In this document: in pieces, positions 25,549-33,814 of the stretch
Layout: every line of letters starts with the position of its first letter
Numbering within the stretch: position 1 is the stretch's first letter
DNA from: UBA1801 sp035353395
GTDB lineage: Bacteria > Acidobacteriota > Holophagae > Holophagales > Holophagaceae
Length of the DNA: 43,816 bases
Reading direction: 5' to 3'
Assembly (NCBI GenBank): GCA_035353395.1
Contig: DAOPZL010000019.1
Coordinates: forward strand, 1 to 43,816
Made by a program: the position numbers and the translations under genes
Notes under the pieces: generated by a model
Seen by the model: only the letters and a program-made list of their open reading frames with translations
The model's database searches: none
Told to the model about the DNA's origin: nothing

Positions 25549-26232
25549 TCAGCAACCGGTCCAGGAGCCCCTGCGCGTGGGCAGGTCCAGGGCCTCCGCG
25601 AGCCGGGAGAGGAATTCCCCGCGCGCCAGGGTCCGGGCTCCCAGCTGGCGCAGGTTGTCGTTGGGAAGCTGGCCGTCGATGAAGCGGAAGCCCCAGCTCC
25701 AGGCCACCTCGCACAGCTTCCGGAAGGCGGCCCGCGAGGCGTAGTCCACCCTGGAGAACATGCTCTCCCCGAAGAAGGCGCCGCCCAGGGAGACGCCGTA
25801 GAGGCCTCCCACGAGTTCGCCCTCGAAGAACGTCTCGAAGGAGTGGGCCAGCCCTGCCCGGTGGAGGGCGACGTAGGCCTCGACCATGGCGGAAGTGATC
25901 CAGGTGCCGTCCTGGCCCGGCCTCGGCGTCGCGCGGCAGGCGGCGATCACCGCGGGGAAGGCGGTGTCCAGGCGGACCTCGAACCCCGCGTTCCGCAGGG
26001 CTCTCTGCGTCCGCCGGGAGAGATGCTCCTCCCCGGGCAGGATCAGCGCCCGCTGGGGCGGGGACCACCAGAGGATCGGATCGCCCTCCCCGAACCAGGG
26101 GAAGATCCCGGAGGCGTAGGCACTCACCAGGCGCGGCACGGAGAGATCCCCGCCCACCGCCAGCAGGCCGCTCTCCTCCGCTCCCCGGGGGTCCGGAAAG
26201 ACGGGCGCGCGGCGCAGGCGATGGACGGCCAC
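25549..26232 (-). CDS. aat: leucyl/phenylalanyl-tRNA-protein transferase
   Basis: Aat adds Leu or Phe from charged tRNA to N-terminal Lys or Arg of proteins, marking them for ClpSAP degradation. The 227-residue length is close to the family norm (about 230). Motifs include SAYASGIFPWF, WWSPPQRALI, ELVGGLYGVSLGGAFFGESMFS and the C-terminal FIDGQLPNDNLRQLGA, where the common DCQ reads DGQ. It lies 13 bp downstream of the SpoIID gene and 51 bp upstream of the sigma-54 activator. The context does not point to a special role. Confidence 0.95.
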   Translation of the reverse strand: MAVHRLRRAPVFPDPRGAEESGLLAVGGDLSVPRLVSAYASGIFPWFGEGDPILWWSPPQRALILPGEEHLSRRTQRALRNAGFEVRLDTAFPAVIAACRATPRPGQDGTWITSAMVEAYVALHRAGLAHSFETFFEGELVGGLYGVSLGGAFFGESMFSRVDYASRAAFRKLCEVAWSWGFRFIDGQLPNDNLRQLGARTLARGEFLSRLAEALDLPTRRGSWTGC

Positions 26233-26245
26233 GACAGGATGCCCC

Positions 26246-28354
26246 TCACTCCACCTGGGTGAGGTCGATGCCGTTGTAGTAGTGCTTGAGGATCCGGTCG
26301 AAGGTCCAGCCCTCGAGGGCGTAGCCGTAGGCGCCGGTCTGGTCCATGCCCACGCCGTGCCCCCAGCCCCGGCCGAAGAAGATCCAGCGCCTGAAGGGCT
26401 TCTCGCCCACCTGGACGAAGCGGAAGACGTTGTCCTTGAACCCCAGCAGGTTCCGGATGCGCATGCCCGTGAACTTGTGCGCGCGTCCCGCGCCGTCCCG
26501 GACGGACATCTCCAGCACCCGGCCGTTCTCGTTGTGGACCAGGTCGATCCCGCTGAGCCCCTCGATGCCGGCTTTCTGCTTGAGCTTGTCGAGCAGGTCC
26601 GCCTCCTTGACCTCCACCTTCCAGTGGCTCGTGGGGTTGTAGCGGTCCACGGCCGATCCGTCGGGGTCCATGCGCCTCACCAGCAGCCGGGAGCCGCCTT
26701 CCCGCGGCAGCCACTTGACGCGGTCGCCCACCTGGACGGAACTCTCGCCCACCAGCCGGAGGGCCGGCCCCGGCGCCTCCTCGGCCAGCAGGATGGAATC
26801 CGCGAGGAGCAGGGGGCCGGGTCCCCCGTTCTTCACCCTGACCTGGCCGTCGCCCAGGAGCGTCCCGTCGGCCAGTTCCATCGGTTCCAGCTCCTGCCAC
26901 AGGCGGCCCAGGACCTGGAGCCCCTGGCCGAGCGTGGGGGGCTGCCCCTTCCAGGCGCCCGGCGCCAGGAGGCCGCGCCTGGCGAGGAAGCCCGCCAGCA
27001 GGCGCTCCTCCGGCCGGAGGTCCGTCGCGCCCAGGAAATAGGCCGCGTCCTGGGGCTTCTCCATGCCTTCGATCACCTGGTCCAGACCCAGGCTCCGCGC
27101 CATCCAGAGATACAGCCGGGCGCCCTGCTCCAGCGGCGTCCGGGGAGCGGGCAGGTTCAGCCGCCGGGCCAGCTCCTGCACGGCCGGCTGCAGGTCGGCG
27201 GCGCCCAGGGGCCGCGCCAGCCTGTCGCCGTCGAGCATGGCGGCGGGAACCAGGTCGGCGGACGCCAGGCGAAGGAGTTCCCAGGTCAGCCACGCCTGGT
27301 CGCCGCGGGGGGCGACCGAGCCCTTGAAGGCCAGGGTCCGGGGCGAGGCCAGATAGTTGCTGGCGGCCTTCAGGTAGGGGAACCCCCCTCCGAAGACGTA
27401 CTGGTTGTCCACGGTGCTGCCCCCGCTGTCGGCCATGAAGAGGGCCTGGATGGGCTTCCCGCCGTAGGTGGCCACAAGCCCCCTGGTCTCCTCCACGGCC
27501 CGGTCCGTGAGCGGATGTTCCGCATCCCGCCCGCCGTAGACCTGGTCCGCGACGGTATCCAGCAGGTCGAAGCCCTCCTTCTCGCGCTTGCCCCGGTTGG
27601 CGACGACGTAGGTCCGGGCGGCCACCGCCTGGGCCTTCAGGGCCTCGAGGGAGGGATATTCCCAGGCCCCCATCTCCCGGGGCACGACGCCGCGCAGGTA
27701 GGTCTCCAGCTCCACCGTGTTCATGACCGTCAAGCGTCCCTGGGCGTTGGGATAGACCTCGACCACGCCCCGGTAGCGTCCCTTGCCGGCCACGGTGACG
27801 GTCTCTCCCGCGGGATCCAGCCGCACGCCGTCGCTGGGCAGCGGCCGGCGCTCGTAGCGTTCCGTCACCGCGTAGAGTGCTTTCCCGTTCCGCGGCTTTC
27901 CGGGCCGCGACTCGGTGGAGATCCAGAGCTCGTCGTAGCCTTCCGCGCCGAGCTTCCGCACGAGGGGCTCCGCGTCCTCGGCCTTCGCGAAGTGCCCCGT
28001 CAGGACCCGCCAGGTGTCCCCGTCGGGGACCTTCACGCGTTCGGGCTGCTCTCCCAGGCGGCGCAGCTTCGCGATGAGGCCGTCGGCATCCTTTTGTGCG
28101 AGGGGACGACCCACCTGGACCCGGTACTCGTCCGTGGGATCCGCCTCCCCCTTGCTGTCCCACCAGATGCGGAGCTTCTCGCCATTCTTCAGCTTCATGA
28201 CCGGCTGTCCGGCGCGGGAACGGACGTCCCCTCCCCCCTCCAGGCTGACGATCCACTCGGCGGCCTGGGTGCCCAGGCCGATCCGGACGGGAGCCCCGGC
28301 CAGGAGCTGCATCGCGGAGAACAACAGGAAGGAGGACAGGAGCTTGGCGTGCAT
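26246..28354 (-). CDS. SPOR-SpoIID domain protein (peptidoglycan lytic transglycosylase-like)
   Basis: This 702-residue protein has a signal peptide (LLSSFLLFSAMQLLAGA), a SPOR-like region (about residues 76-150, EYRVQVGRPLAQKDADG then TWRVLTGHFAKAEDAE) and a SpoIID/LytB domain (about 195-350). The SpoIID block contains PREMGAWEYPSLEALKAQAVAARTY, with the catalytic-type glutamate, and ADSGGSTVDNQ. The C-terminus completes the fold: GRGWGHGVGMDQTGAYGYA. SpoIID cleaves glycans lacking stem peptides and SPOR binds them, so septal or envelope remodelling in a non-sporulating cell is likely. The middle 350-560 region is unassigned. ATG 28354 gives the signal peptide. Confidence 0.88.
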   Translation of the reverse strand: MHAKLLSSFLLFSAMQLLAGAPVRIGLGTQAAEWIVSLEGGGDVRSRAGQPVMKLKNGEKLRIWWDSKGEADPTDEYRVQVGRPLAQKDADGLIAKLRRLGEQPERVKVPDGDTWRVLTGHFAKAEDAEPLVRKLGAEGYDELWISTESRPGKPRNGKALYAVTERYERRPLPSDGVRLDPAGETVTVAGKGRYRGVVEVYPNAQGRLTVMNTVELETYLRGVVPREMGAWEYPSLEALKAQAVAARTYVVANRGKREKEGFDLLDTVADQVYGGRDAEHPLTDRAVEETRGLVATYGGKPIQALFMADSGGSTVDNQYVFGGGFPYLKAASNYLASPRTLAFKGSVAPRGDQAWLTWELLRLASADLVPAAMLDGDRLARPLGAADLQPAVQELARRLNLPAPRTPLEQGARLYLWMARSLGLDQVIEGMEKPQDAAYFLGATDLRPEERLLAGFLARRGLLAPGAWKGQPPTLGQGLQVLGRLWQELEPMELADGTLLGDGQVRVKNGGPGPLLLADSILLAEEAPGPALRLVGESSVQVGDRVKWLPREGGSRLLVRRMDPDGSAVDRYNPTSHWKVEVKEADLLDKLKQKAGIEGLSGIDLVHNENGRVLEMSVRDGAGRAHKFTGMRIRNLLGFKDNVFRFVQVGEKPFRRWIFFGRGWGHGVGMDQTGAYGYALEGWTFDRILKHYYNGIDLTQVE

Positions 28355-28391
28355 GGCTCCAGCATAAACCAGCTCGCACCCCGGACCTGCC

Positions 28392-29375
28392 TCAGCGGAT
28401 CCCTTCGATGAAGTCCGTGAGCATCGCCCAGCGCCGGGCCTGCAGCTGCCGGTGATCCAGCATCTCCCCGCCGGGTCCCCGCCGGTGGACCAGCAGGCAC
28501 AGGCAGGTGCCGTCGGACGGACGCACGAAGAGCGCCGGCCCCGTGTATCCGAAGTGCATCCACCAGTCGGTGGGCGCTCCCGGATGCGAGCCGGATTCGG
28601 GCAGGGGGGGCGCCAGGGACTCCGTCTCGGAGACGAGGAGGTGGATGCCCCTGAAGTACGTCGGCACCTGTTCCAGCAGCTGGCCGAAGCGGCCCAGCCC
28701 CTCCATGGACCGCTGGAGCCCCAGGCCCCAGCGGGTGCCGTCCCCGGCCTGGGCGGCATCCACGGCCATCCGCGCCGGGAAGCCGGAGGCCACCCAGTGT
28801 TCCAGGCACCGCTTCATCTGTCGGGGCGTCGCGCCGAAGCCCGCATGGCCGCACATGCCCGCCCGCGCGTTGGCGTCATGGGGAAGGAACGGGCCGCGGG
28901 GCGGGACGGGCACCGAGGTCGCCAGCCTCCAGGCCGCAGCGTCGGGACCGTCGGGGATCTCCCGGGGGGCCAGTTCCCACGGCGCCGGAGAAAGCCCCGA
29001 GGCGTCGGCCCCGAGTTCGCGGAAGGGCCCGCCCGTCTCCAGCTCCAGCAGCTCGCCCAGTATCCGGTAGCCCAGGTCCGAATAGGTGCTCGTCCCAGTC
29101 CGGGCCTCGGCCAGGAGAGGATGCGCCCCCGCCGGGAAGCCGCGGCGCAGCTGCACGGGAAGGGATTCGCCCGTGAAGGGCAGCCAGGGGGGAAGCCCCG
29201 CGGAGTGGGACAGGAGCTGCCGGACGGTGAGGGGCTCCCGCCTGTCCAGGAAACCCAGCTGCGCGCGGCGGTCCAGATCGAGCGCGAGGTGGGAAAGGGC
29301 CAGCGGCGCGGTCACCAGGGGCTTGGCCAGGGAGGCCAGATCGAATAGCGCGGAGCACTCCATTGTCGCCTTCAT
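28392..29375 (-). CDS. serine hydrolase of the beta-lactamase/class C (S12) family, short N-terminus
   Basis: The 327-residue protein shows the S12 signatures SLAK (residues 15-18, FDLASLAKP), a YSDLGYRI tyrosine motif and the C-terminal HFGYTG box. These form the acyl-enzyme active site of penicillin-binding and esterase relatives. The nucleophile lies at about residue 15, while most relatives have about 50-60 residues before it, so the N-terminal strands and any signal peptide appear absent. No upstream in-frame start is available before purN ends (46 bp). The enzyme is probably cytosolic, if active. It sits between purN and the SpoIID gene. Substrate is unknown. Confidence 0.82.
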   Translation of the reverse strand: MKATMECSALFDLASLAKPLVTAPLALSHLALDLDRRAQLGFLDRREPLTVRQLLSHSAGLPPWLPFTGESLPVQLRRGFPAGAHPLLAEARTGTSTYSDLGYRILGELLELETGGPFRELGADASGLSPAPWELAPREIPDGPDAAAWRLATSVPVPPRGPFLPHDANARAGMCGHAGFGATPRQMKRCLEHWVASGFPARMAVDAAQAGDGTRWGLGLQRSMEGLGRFGQLLEQVPTYFRGIHLLVSETESLAPPLPESGSHPGAPTDWWMHFGYTGPALFVRPSDGTCLCLLVHRRGPGGEMLDHRQLQARRWAMLTDFIEGIR

Positions 29376-29421
29376 CCTTCCACAGATCTTCCCTTTGGGG
29401 GCAGCGCCCCTGCCGGCATCC

Positions 29422-30000
29422 TCAGAATCCCTTCAGGAAGTCAGCCAGGGCTTCGGGGTACAGGCGCATCTCCTGCTCGTAGACCCGCTTCTGCAAGTCC
29501 TCGGGGGAATCCTCCGGACGCACGGGCACCCTCGCCTGGGCGAGGATGCGGCCATGGTCGTAGAGGTTGTCCACCAGGTGGATCGTGCAGCCCGATTCCC
29601 GGTCGCCCGCGGCGAGCACGGCACGATGGACGTTCATGCCATACATCCCCGGACCGCCATGCCGGGGGAGCAGGGCCGGATGGATGTTGAGGATGCGTCC
29701 CTCCCAGCGCCGGGGGACCACCAGGTGCTTCAGCCAGCCGCAGAGACAGATGACCTTCGCCCCGGCCGCCTCGGCCGCCGCGAAACAGGCCTCCGAATGG
29801 GCCTCGTCCGTGTCGAACCCCTTGCGGAGCAGCACGCTCACCGGGAGGCCTTCCGCCCGCAGGCGTTCGTTCCCGAGCGCCTTGGCGCTGGAGGAGACCC
29901 CCAGGACGGGCGCCGCGGGCACGCGCCCTTCGCGGCAGGCGCGCAGCAGGTTCAGGGCGTTGCCGCCGGTGCCGGAGATGAACAGGGCGATGGGAACCAT
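29422..30000 (-). CDS. purN: phosphoribosylglycinamide formyltransferase (purN-type)
   Basis: This 192-residue cytosolic enzyme transfers formyl from 10-formyltetrahydrofolate to GAR in purine synthesis. The catalytic triad is visible: N105 and H107 in LNIHPALLPRHGG, and an aspartate in VDNLYDHGRIL. The N-terminus reads FISGTGGN, a variant of the usual GSGTN phosphate loop, and GMYGMNVHRAVLAAGDRESG fits the family. It starts 7 bp after the 108-residue gene and is followed by the serine hydrolase. I keep purN, although a related formyltransferase for another substrate is possible. Confidence 0.88.
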   Translation of the reverse strand: MVPIALFISGTGGNALNLLRACREGRVPAAPVLGVSSSAKALGNERLRAEGLPVSVLLRKGFDTDEAHSEACFAAAEAAGAKVICLCGWLKHLVVPRRWEGRILNIHPALLPRHGGPGMYGMNVHRAVLAAGDRESGCTIHLVDNLYDHGRILAQARVPVRPEDSPEDLQKRVYEQEMRLYPEALADFLKGF

Positions 30001-30007
30001 GGGCCCA

Positions 30008-30334
30008 TCATGACAGATCCGCCAGGAATTCCTCGGGCGCCACCCCGGTGCGCTGCCGGAACTCCCCGGCCAGGCTGTCCACGCCGGAGCTGGGCTCGTC
30101 CAGGTAGAACGATTCGATGCGGTGCATGGGGATGAACCGGGTGGCCAGGGCCACCTGCGCGGAATCCCCCCGCTTGACCAGGGCCAGGATCTCCTCCCAG
30201 GGAGCCACGTCCACGCAGCGCACGGCGACTCCCGCCGCCTCGAGCCCCAGCAGGCGTCCCCAGAGGCGCTCCTTGGGTTCCCGAAGGACCACCACGACGA
30301 GCTGCCCGGACGCGAAGGGGATGGGGATCGCCAT
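30008..30334 (-). CDS. 108-residue protein, possibly Sm-like, function unknown
   Basis: GGGAGGA five bases upstream fixes the start at ATG 30334. The sequence begins with strands (GQLVVVVLREPKERLWGRLLGLEAAGVAVRCVDV) that resemble the Sm/Hfq beta-barrel pattern, then ends with helical, acidic segments (IESFYLDEPSSGVDSLAGEF). No cysteines or signal peptide are present. An RNA-binding or scaffold role is speculative. It precedes purN by 7 bp on the same strand, so it is probably cotranscribed with purN. Confidence 0.7.
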   Translation of the reverse strand: MAIPIPFASGQLVVVVLREPKERLWGRLLGLEAAGVAVRCVDVAPWEEILALVKRGDSAQVALATRFIPMHRIESFYLDEPSSGVDSLAGEFRQRTGVAPEEFLADLS

Positions 30335-30444
30335 GGCTTCCTCCCGGAACGAGCATGTCACGAACCGCCCCCCCTTCCCATCGGATCCTCGCTGGGCTAA
30401 ACATGACCAGGGGACATCCGGATCCGTGGAGACAGGAGGAGGCT

Positions 30445-30750
30445 GTGATCACCGCCCAGGTCAACGAAGCCGTCGGGCTCATCAAGGTGGACGGCCGCTT
30501 CACCTTCCAGGAGTACGCCCAGTTCAAGAGCGCCGCCGCGGACGTCCTCGCCGCTTCCGCGATCACGGAGGTCGGCGTGGACCTGAGCCGCGCCACGCAC
30601 ATGGACTCCAATGCCCTCGGGATGCTGATCGGCCTCAAGAACCGGGCCGACTCGAGGCTCATCAGCGTCAAGCTGGTCAAGCCTTCCCCGAACGTCCAGG
30701 CCACCCTCGAGCTGGTGCAGTTCGAGAAGCTCTTCCTGATCGAGGCCTGA
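30445..30750 (+). CDS. STAS-domain anti-anti-sigma-like protein
   Basis: The 101-residue protein has the STAS fold. AVGLIKVDGRFTFQEYAQF begins the domain, and the phosphorylatable serine is S55 in THMDSNALGMLIGL, in the usual DSN/DSS setting. Such proteins bind anti-sigma kinases in a phosphorylation-controlled way. Translation starts at GTG 30445, with AGGAGG a few bases upstream. It overlaps nothing and is followed after 1 bp by arfB. The partner kinase or phosphatase is not in this window. Confidence 0.9.
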   Translation: MITAQVNEAVGLIKVDGRFTFQEYAQFKSAAADVLAASAITEVGVDLSRATHMDSNALGMLIGLKNRADSRLISVKLVKPSPNVQATLELVQFEKLFLIEA

Positions 30751-30751
30751 G

Positions 30752-31180
30752 ATGGTCGAGTCCATCGAGATCGCGGAAGGCGTCTCCGTCCCGGCCAGGG
30801 CCATCCAGGTGAAGGCCGTGCGCTCCGGGGGGCCCGGAGGCCAGAACGTGAACAAGGTGGCCTCCAAGGTGGAACTCCGGATCGATCTCGGCGGGATCGA
30901 GGGCATGGACGAAGGCTCCCGCCGGAGACTGGAACAAGCGGTCCGGAACCAGCTGGACGCGGAAGGCTGCTGGATCGTCGTCAGCTCGCGCACGCGCGAC
31001 CAGCTCCTCAACCTGGAGGATGCCCGCGCGAAGGTGATCCGGGCCATCGAGAAATCCCTCCAGGCCCCCAGGCACCGGACCCCCACCCGCCCTTCCCGGG
31101 CCAGCCAGGCCCGCCGCATCGAGGCCAAGCGGCGCACCGCCGCCCTCAAGCAGGGACGCAGGAGCGGCGGCTGGGACTGA
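30752..31180 (+). CDS. arfB: alternative ribosome-rescue factor ArfB (peptidyl-tRNA hydrolase YaeJ)
   Basis: The 142-residue protein has the GGQ motif (SGGPGGQNVNKVASKVEL; GGQ at 29-31) that triggers peptidyl-tRNA hydrolysis and the basic C-terminal tail (RRIEAKRRTAALKQGRRSGGW) that ArfB inserts into the mRNA channel of stalled ribosomes. The length matches YaeJ. It starts 1 bp after the STAS gene, suggesting translational coupling. No trans-translation gene is in view. Confidence 0.93.
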   Translation: MVESIEIAEGVSVPARAIQVKAVRSGGPGGQNVNKVASKVELRIDLGGIEGMDEGSRRRLEQAVRNQLDAEGCWIVVSSRTRDQLLNLEDARAKVIRAIEKSLQAPRHRTPTRPSRASQARRIEAKRRTAALKQGRRSGGWD

Positions 31181-31191
31181 AGGCCCGTCGG

Positions 31192-31833
31192 TCAGAAGAT
31201 CCAGTCCATGGGACCCGGACTCGGCTTCGCCAGGGAGAGTTCGCCTTCCCAGGGGGACCTCGCGGAAGCCAGCTCCCAGCGCCAGCCCTTCCGGGCGAAG
31301 GTGCAGGCCACTTCCGCGGCCTGCCCGGGCAGGAGCCCCCGGGAGAAGCGCAGGCCGACGATCTCCCGGACGCGCAGGATCTCCTGGGAGCCCGGCGGAA
31401 TCTCCCAGCGGACCTTCGCGCGCACCGAGCAGATCGTGACGCCGTCCTTCGTGGCGGCGGGAGAGACGCTGGCGATCTCCACCAGCTCGAGCCGGCCGGC
31501 CTGGAGCCGGAGCCCGCCCTTGGCCGGCTCGCCCTGGGCCAGGGCCTCGGGCAGCCACTGCCTCCCGTCCCACCACTTCATCAACCGGAGCTGGACATCG
31601 GCGCTGGACAGGTTCCTGGGAGCCGGCAGGAGGACCGGTGCGACCTGCCTCGGGAAGGCCAGGCGATGCCGCACCAGGGCCTTCGCGTGGAACCGGTACA
31701 TGGCGGGCGAAGGCGCGCTGCCCGGCCCGTGGACGAGGAACGCCCGCCATCCCAGCCAGAGCGCGCCCAGGGCCGCTCCCAGGAGGATCAGCCGGACGAG
31801 GCCTCTTAGGAAACCACGGAAGCGGTCGTTCAC
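31192..31833 (-). CDS. membrane-anchored protein of unknown function
   Basis: This 213-residue protein has one N-terminal membrane segment (LVRLILLGAALGALWLGWRAFLV) after a basic cytosolic start, so the remainder is probably periplasmic. It contains beta-rich stretches (GLRLQAGRLELVEIASV, AKVRWEIPPGSQEILRV) resembling a small adhesion or chaperone-like sandwich, but no motif I recognise. It converges on arfB and lies 22 bp downstream of speA on the same strand. It may be expressed with speA. No functional claim is made. Confidence 0.7.
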   Translation of the reverse strand: MNDRFRGFLRGLVRLILLGAALGALWLGWRAFLVHGPGSAPSPAMYRFHAKALVRHRLAFPRQVAPVLLPAPRNLSSADVQLRLMKWWDGRQWLPEALAQGEPAKGGLRLQAGRLELVEIASVSPAATKDGVTICSVRAKVRWEIPPGSQEILRVREIVGLRFSRGLLPGQAAEVACTFARKGWRWELASARSPWEGELSLAKPSPGPMDWIF

Positions 31834-31854
31834 GGCACCATGATCCGTCCCGGA

Positions 31855-33753
31855 TCAGTGCGTGTCCAGGTAGGTGTGGAGCTTGCGCTGCTCGGTCAGG
31901 AGCGCCTTGAGGGCCTCCACCGCATCCGACTGCGCGCCGGAGTGCCGCTTCTTGGCGGGGCTCTCCACGAGTTCGTCCGGATCGTAGTGGACGGTGCGCA
32001 GGACGTCGTCCATGGTCTGGGCGGGCACGATCTGCTGGATGCGGAACTCCTCGTCGTCCGTGACCACCACGTGGGCCTCGGTGACGGTCCCGAGCAGGTT
32101 GTGCCGCATGCCCAGCGTGTCCTGGTAGGCTCCCGTGAGGCAGATGGCCAGGTAGTAGGGCTCGCCCGAGCGCGGCTCGTGGAGGGGGATCTCGTCGCGG
32201 ACGTCCTTGAGGTCGATGAACTTGTCGATCTTCCCGTCGGAGTCGCAGGTGATGTCGCAGAGCGTCGTGGACAGGGTGGGCTTCTCCTTCAGGCGGTGGA
32301 CGGGAAGCACCGGGAAGAGCTGCTCCACGGCCCAGAGGTCCGGCAGGGACTGGAAGACGCTGAAGTTGGTGATGAGCTTGTCCGCCAGGGACTTGTTCAG
32401 GTCCTGGAACTCCTCGGGGATGTACTTCATGCTCTTGTAGCTCAGGATCCGCGAGAGCTTCCGGCAGACCTCCCAGAAGACGATCTCCCCCTTGGCCCGG
32501 TCGTCCAGGGAGAGATAGCCCAGGTTGAACATCGTGATGAGCTCGTCCTTCTGGCTGATGGCGTCGTGGTACATCTCGGCGAAGTTCTTCACCGAGATGT
32601 TGTCCCGCGTGTAGGCCAGCTCCTTCAGGACCTGGGGCTCCTGCCCCGTCAGCTCCACGCTGTACTTCGTGTGGGTCGTGTCGATGAGGCCCACGACGTC
32701 CACGACGGTCACGGCGTGGTAGGCGGTGATGGCACGCCCGGACTCGCTCATCAGGATGGGCACCGGCACCTGTTCCTGGCTGCAGATTTCCTTGGTGGAG
32801 TAGACCACGTCGTCGGCGTACTCCTGCAGCGTGTAGTTCATGGAGCTGGAGAAGGTGGTGCGGCTGCCGTCGTAGTCCACGGCCATGCCGCCCCCCACGT
32901 TGAGGTATTTCAGGGGCACGCCGCGCTTGCAGAGCTTGGCGTACATCCGGGTGGCCTCCTTCATGGCCGTCTTGATCTTCCGGATGTCCGTGATCTGGCT
33001 GCCCACGTGGAAGTGGAGCTCCTGGACGGACTCCAGCATCCCGCGCTTCTCCATGATGGAGATGGCCTCCAGGATCTCCTGGGTGTTGAGGCCGAACTTG
33101 GCGTTGTCGCCCGCGGACTCCTCCCACTTCCCGCTGCCCATGGCGTTCAACTTGAAGCGCAGGCCCAGCAGGGGCTCCACCTTCAGGTCCTTGGCCGCCT
33201 TCAGGATCAGGGACAGCTCCGTCATCTTCTCCACGGTGATGAGGACGTTGCGCCCCGCCTTGCGGGCCAGGAGCGCCATGCGGATGAAGGCCTCGTCCTT
33301 GTAGCCGTTGCAGGTCACCAGGGCCTCGGGGTTGAGGTTCATGGAAAGGGCGATCATCAACTCGGGTTTCGAGCCCGCTTCCAGGCCGAAACGGTACTTG
33401 TTCCCCGACTTCACGATCTGGTCCACGACCTCCTTCAGCTGGTTCGCCTTCACCGGATAGACGCCCTGGTAGTCGCCTTCGTACTCGAACTCCTTGATGG
33501 CCCTCCGGAAGGCCTCGTTGAGCTCCGTCACGCGGGTGGAAAGGATCTGCGGGAACCTCAGGACGAGGGGCGTGCTGATGCCTTTTTTCTTCAAGTGCTG
33601 CACGACCTCGAACAGATCGCAGCAGAGGTTCTCGTCCCGGGTGGGATAGATCTCCAGATGGCCCTTGCTGTTGATGCCGAAGAAGCCGTAGCCCCACTCC
33701 TTCACGCCGTACATGGTCATCGCGTCCTGGAGCGTGAAGTGTTTCATGGCCAT
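31855..33753 (-). CDS. speA: biosynthetic arginine decarboxylase
   Basis: SpeA makes agmatine from arginine, the first step of one polyamine route. The 632-residue protein is full length for the large biosynthetic SpeA. It has the PLP lysine K102 in GVYPVKANQ, the HFHVGSQITD block, the VGGGMAVDYDGS phosphate-binding segment and the CDSDGKIDKF region near the C-terminus. It is a PLP alanine-racemase-fold decarboxylase in the cytosol. GGGGAGG precedes the ATG. The agmatine-processing genes are not in this window. Confidence 0.97.
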   Translation of the reverse strand: MAMKHFTLQDAMTMYGVKEWGYGFFGINSKGHLEIYPTRDENLCCDLFEVVQHLKKKGISTPLVLRFPQILSTRVTELNEAFRRAIKEFEYEGDYQGVYPVKANQLKEVVDQIVKSGNKYRFGLEAGSKPELMIALSMNLNPEALVTCNGYKDEAFIRMALLARKAGRNVLITVEKMTELSLILKAAKDLKVEPLLGLRFKLNAMGSGKWEESAGDNAKFGLNTQEILEAISIMEKRGMLESVQELHFHVGSQITDIRKIKTAMKEATRMYAKLCKRGVPLKYLNVGGGMAVDYDGSRTTFSSSMNYTLQEYADDVVYSTKEICSQEQVPVPILMSESGRAITAYHAVTVVDVVGLIDTTHTKYSVELTGQEPQVLKELAYTRDNISVKNFAEMYHDAISQKDELITMFNLGYLSLDDRAKGEIVFWEVCRKLSRILSYKSMKYIPEEFQDLNKSLADKLITNFSVFQSLPDLWAVEQLFPVLPVHRLKEKPTLSTTLCDITCDSDGKIDKFIDLKDVRDEIPLHEPRSGEPYYLAICLTGAYQDTLGMRHNLLGTVTEAHVVVTDDEEFRIQQIVPAQTMDDVLRTVHYDPDELVESPAKKRHSGAQSDAVEALKALLTEQRKLHTYLDTH

Positions 33754-33784
33754 CTAGACGATCCTCCCCGTGGGCACGAAGCCC

Positions 33785-33814
33785 GTTATAAGGAAAACCG
33801 GCTGATTAATCCAA
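33785..33814 (-). promoter_or_regulatory. sigma-70-type promoter for speA
   Basis: On the minus strand TTGGAT (33809-33814) and TATAAC (33785-33790) are 18 bp apart, and the -10 matches five of six bases. Transcription near 33778 gives a leader of about 25 nt. The -35 element overlaps the 3' end of queG. Confidence 0.5.

Noticed and set aside
30677..33697. Long open frame overlapping speA and the anchored protein
   Set aside because: Composition and the strong SpeA protein in another frame show it is a shadow.
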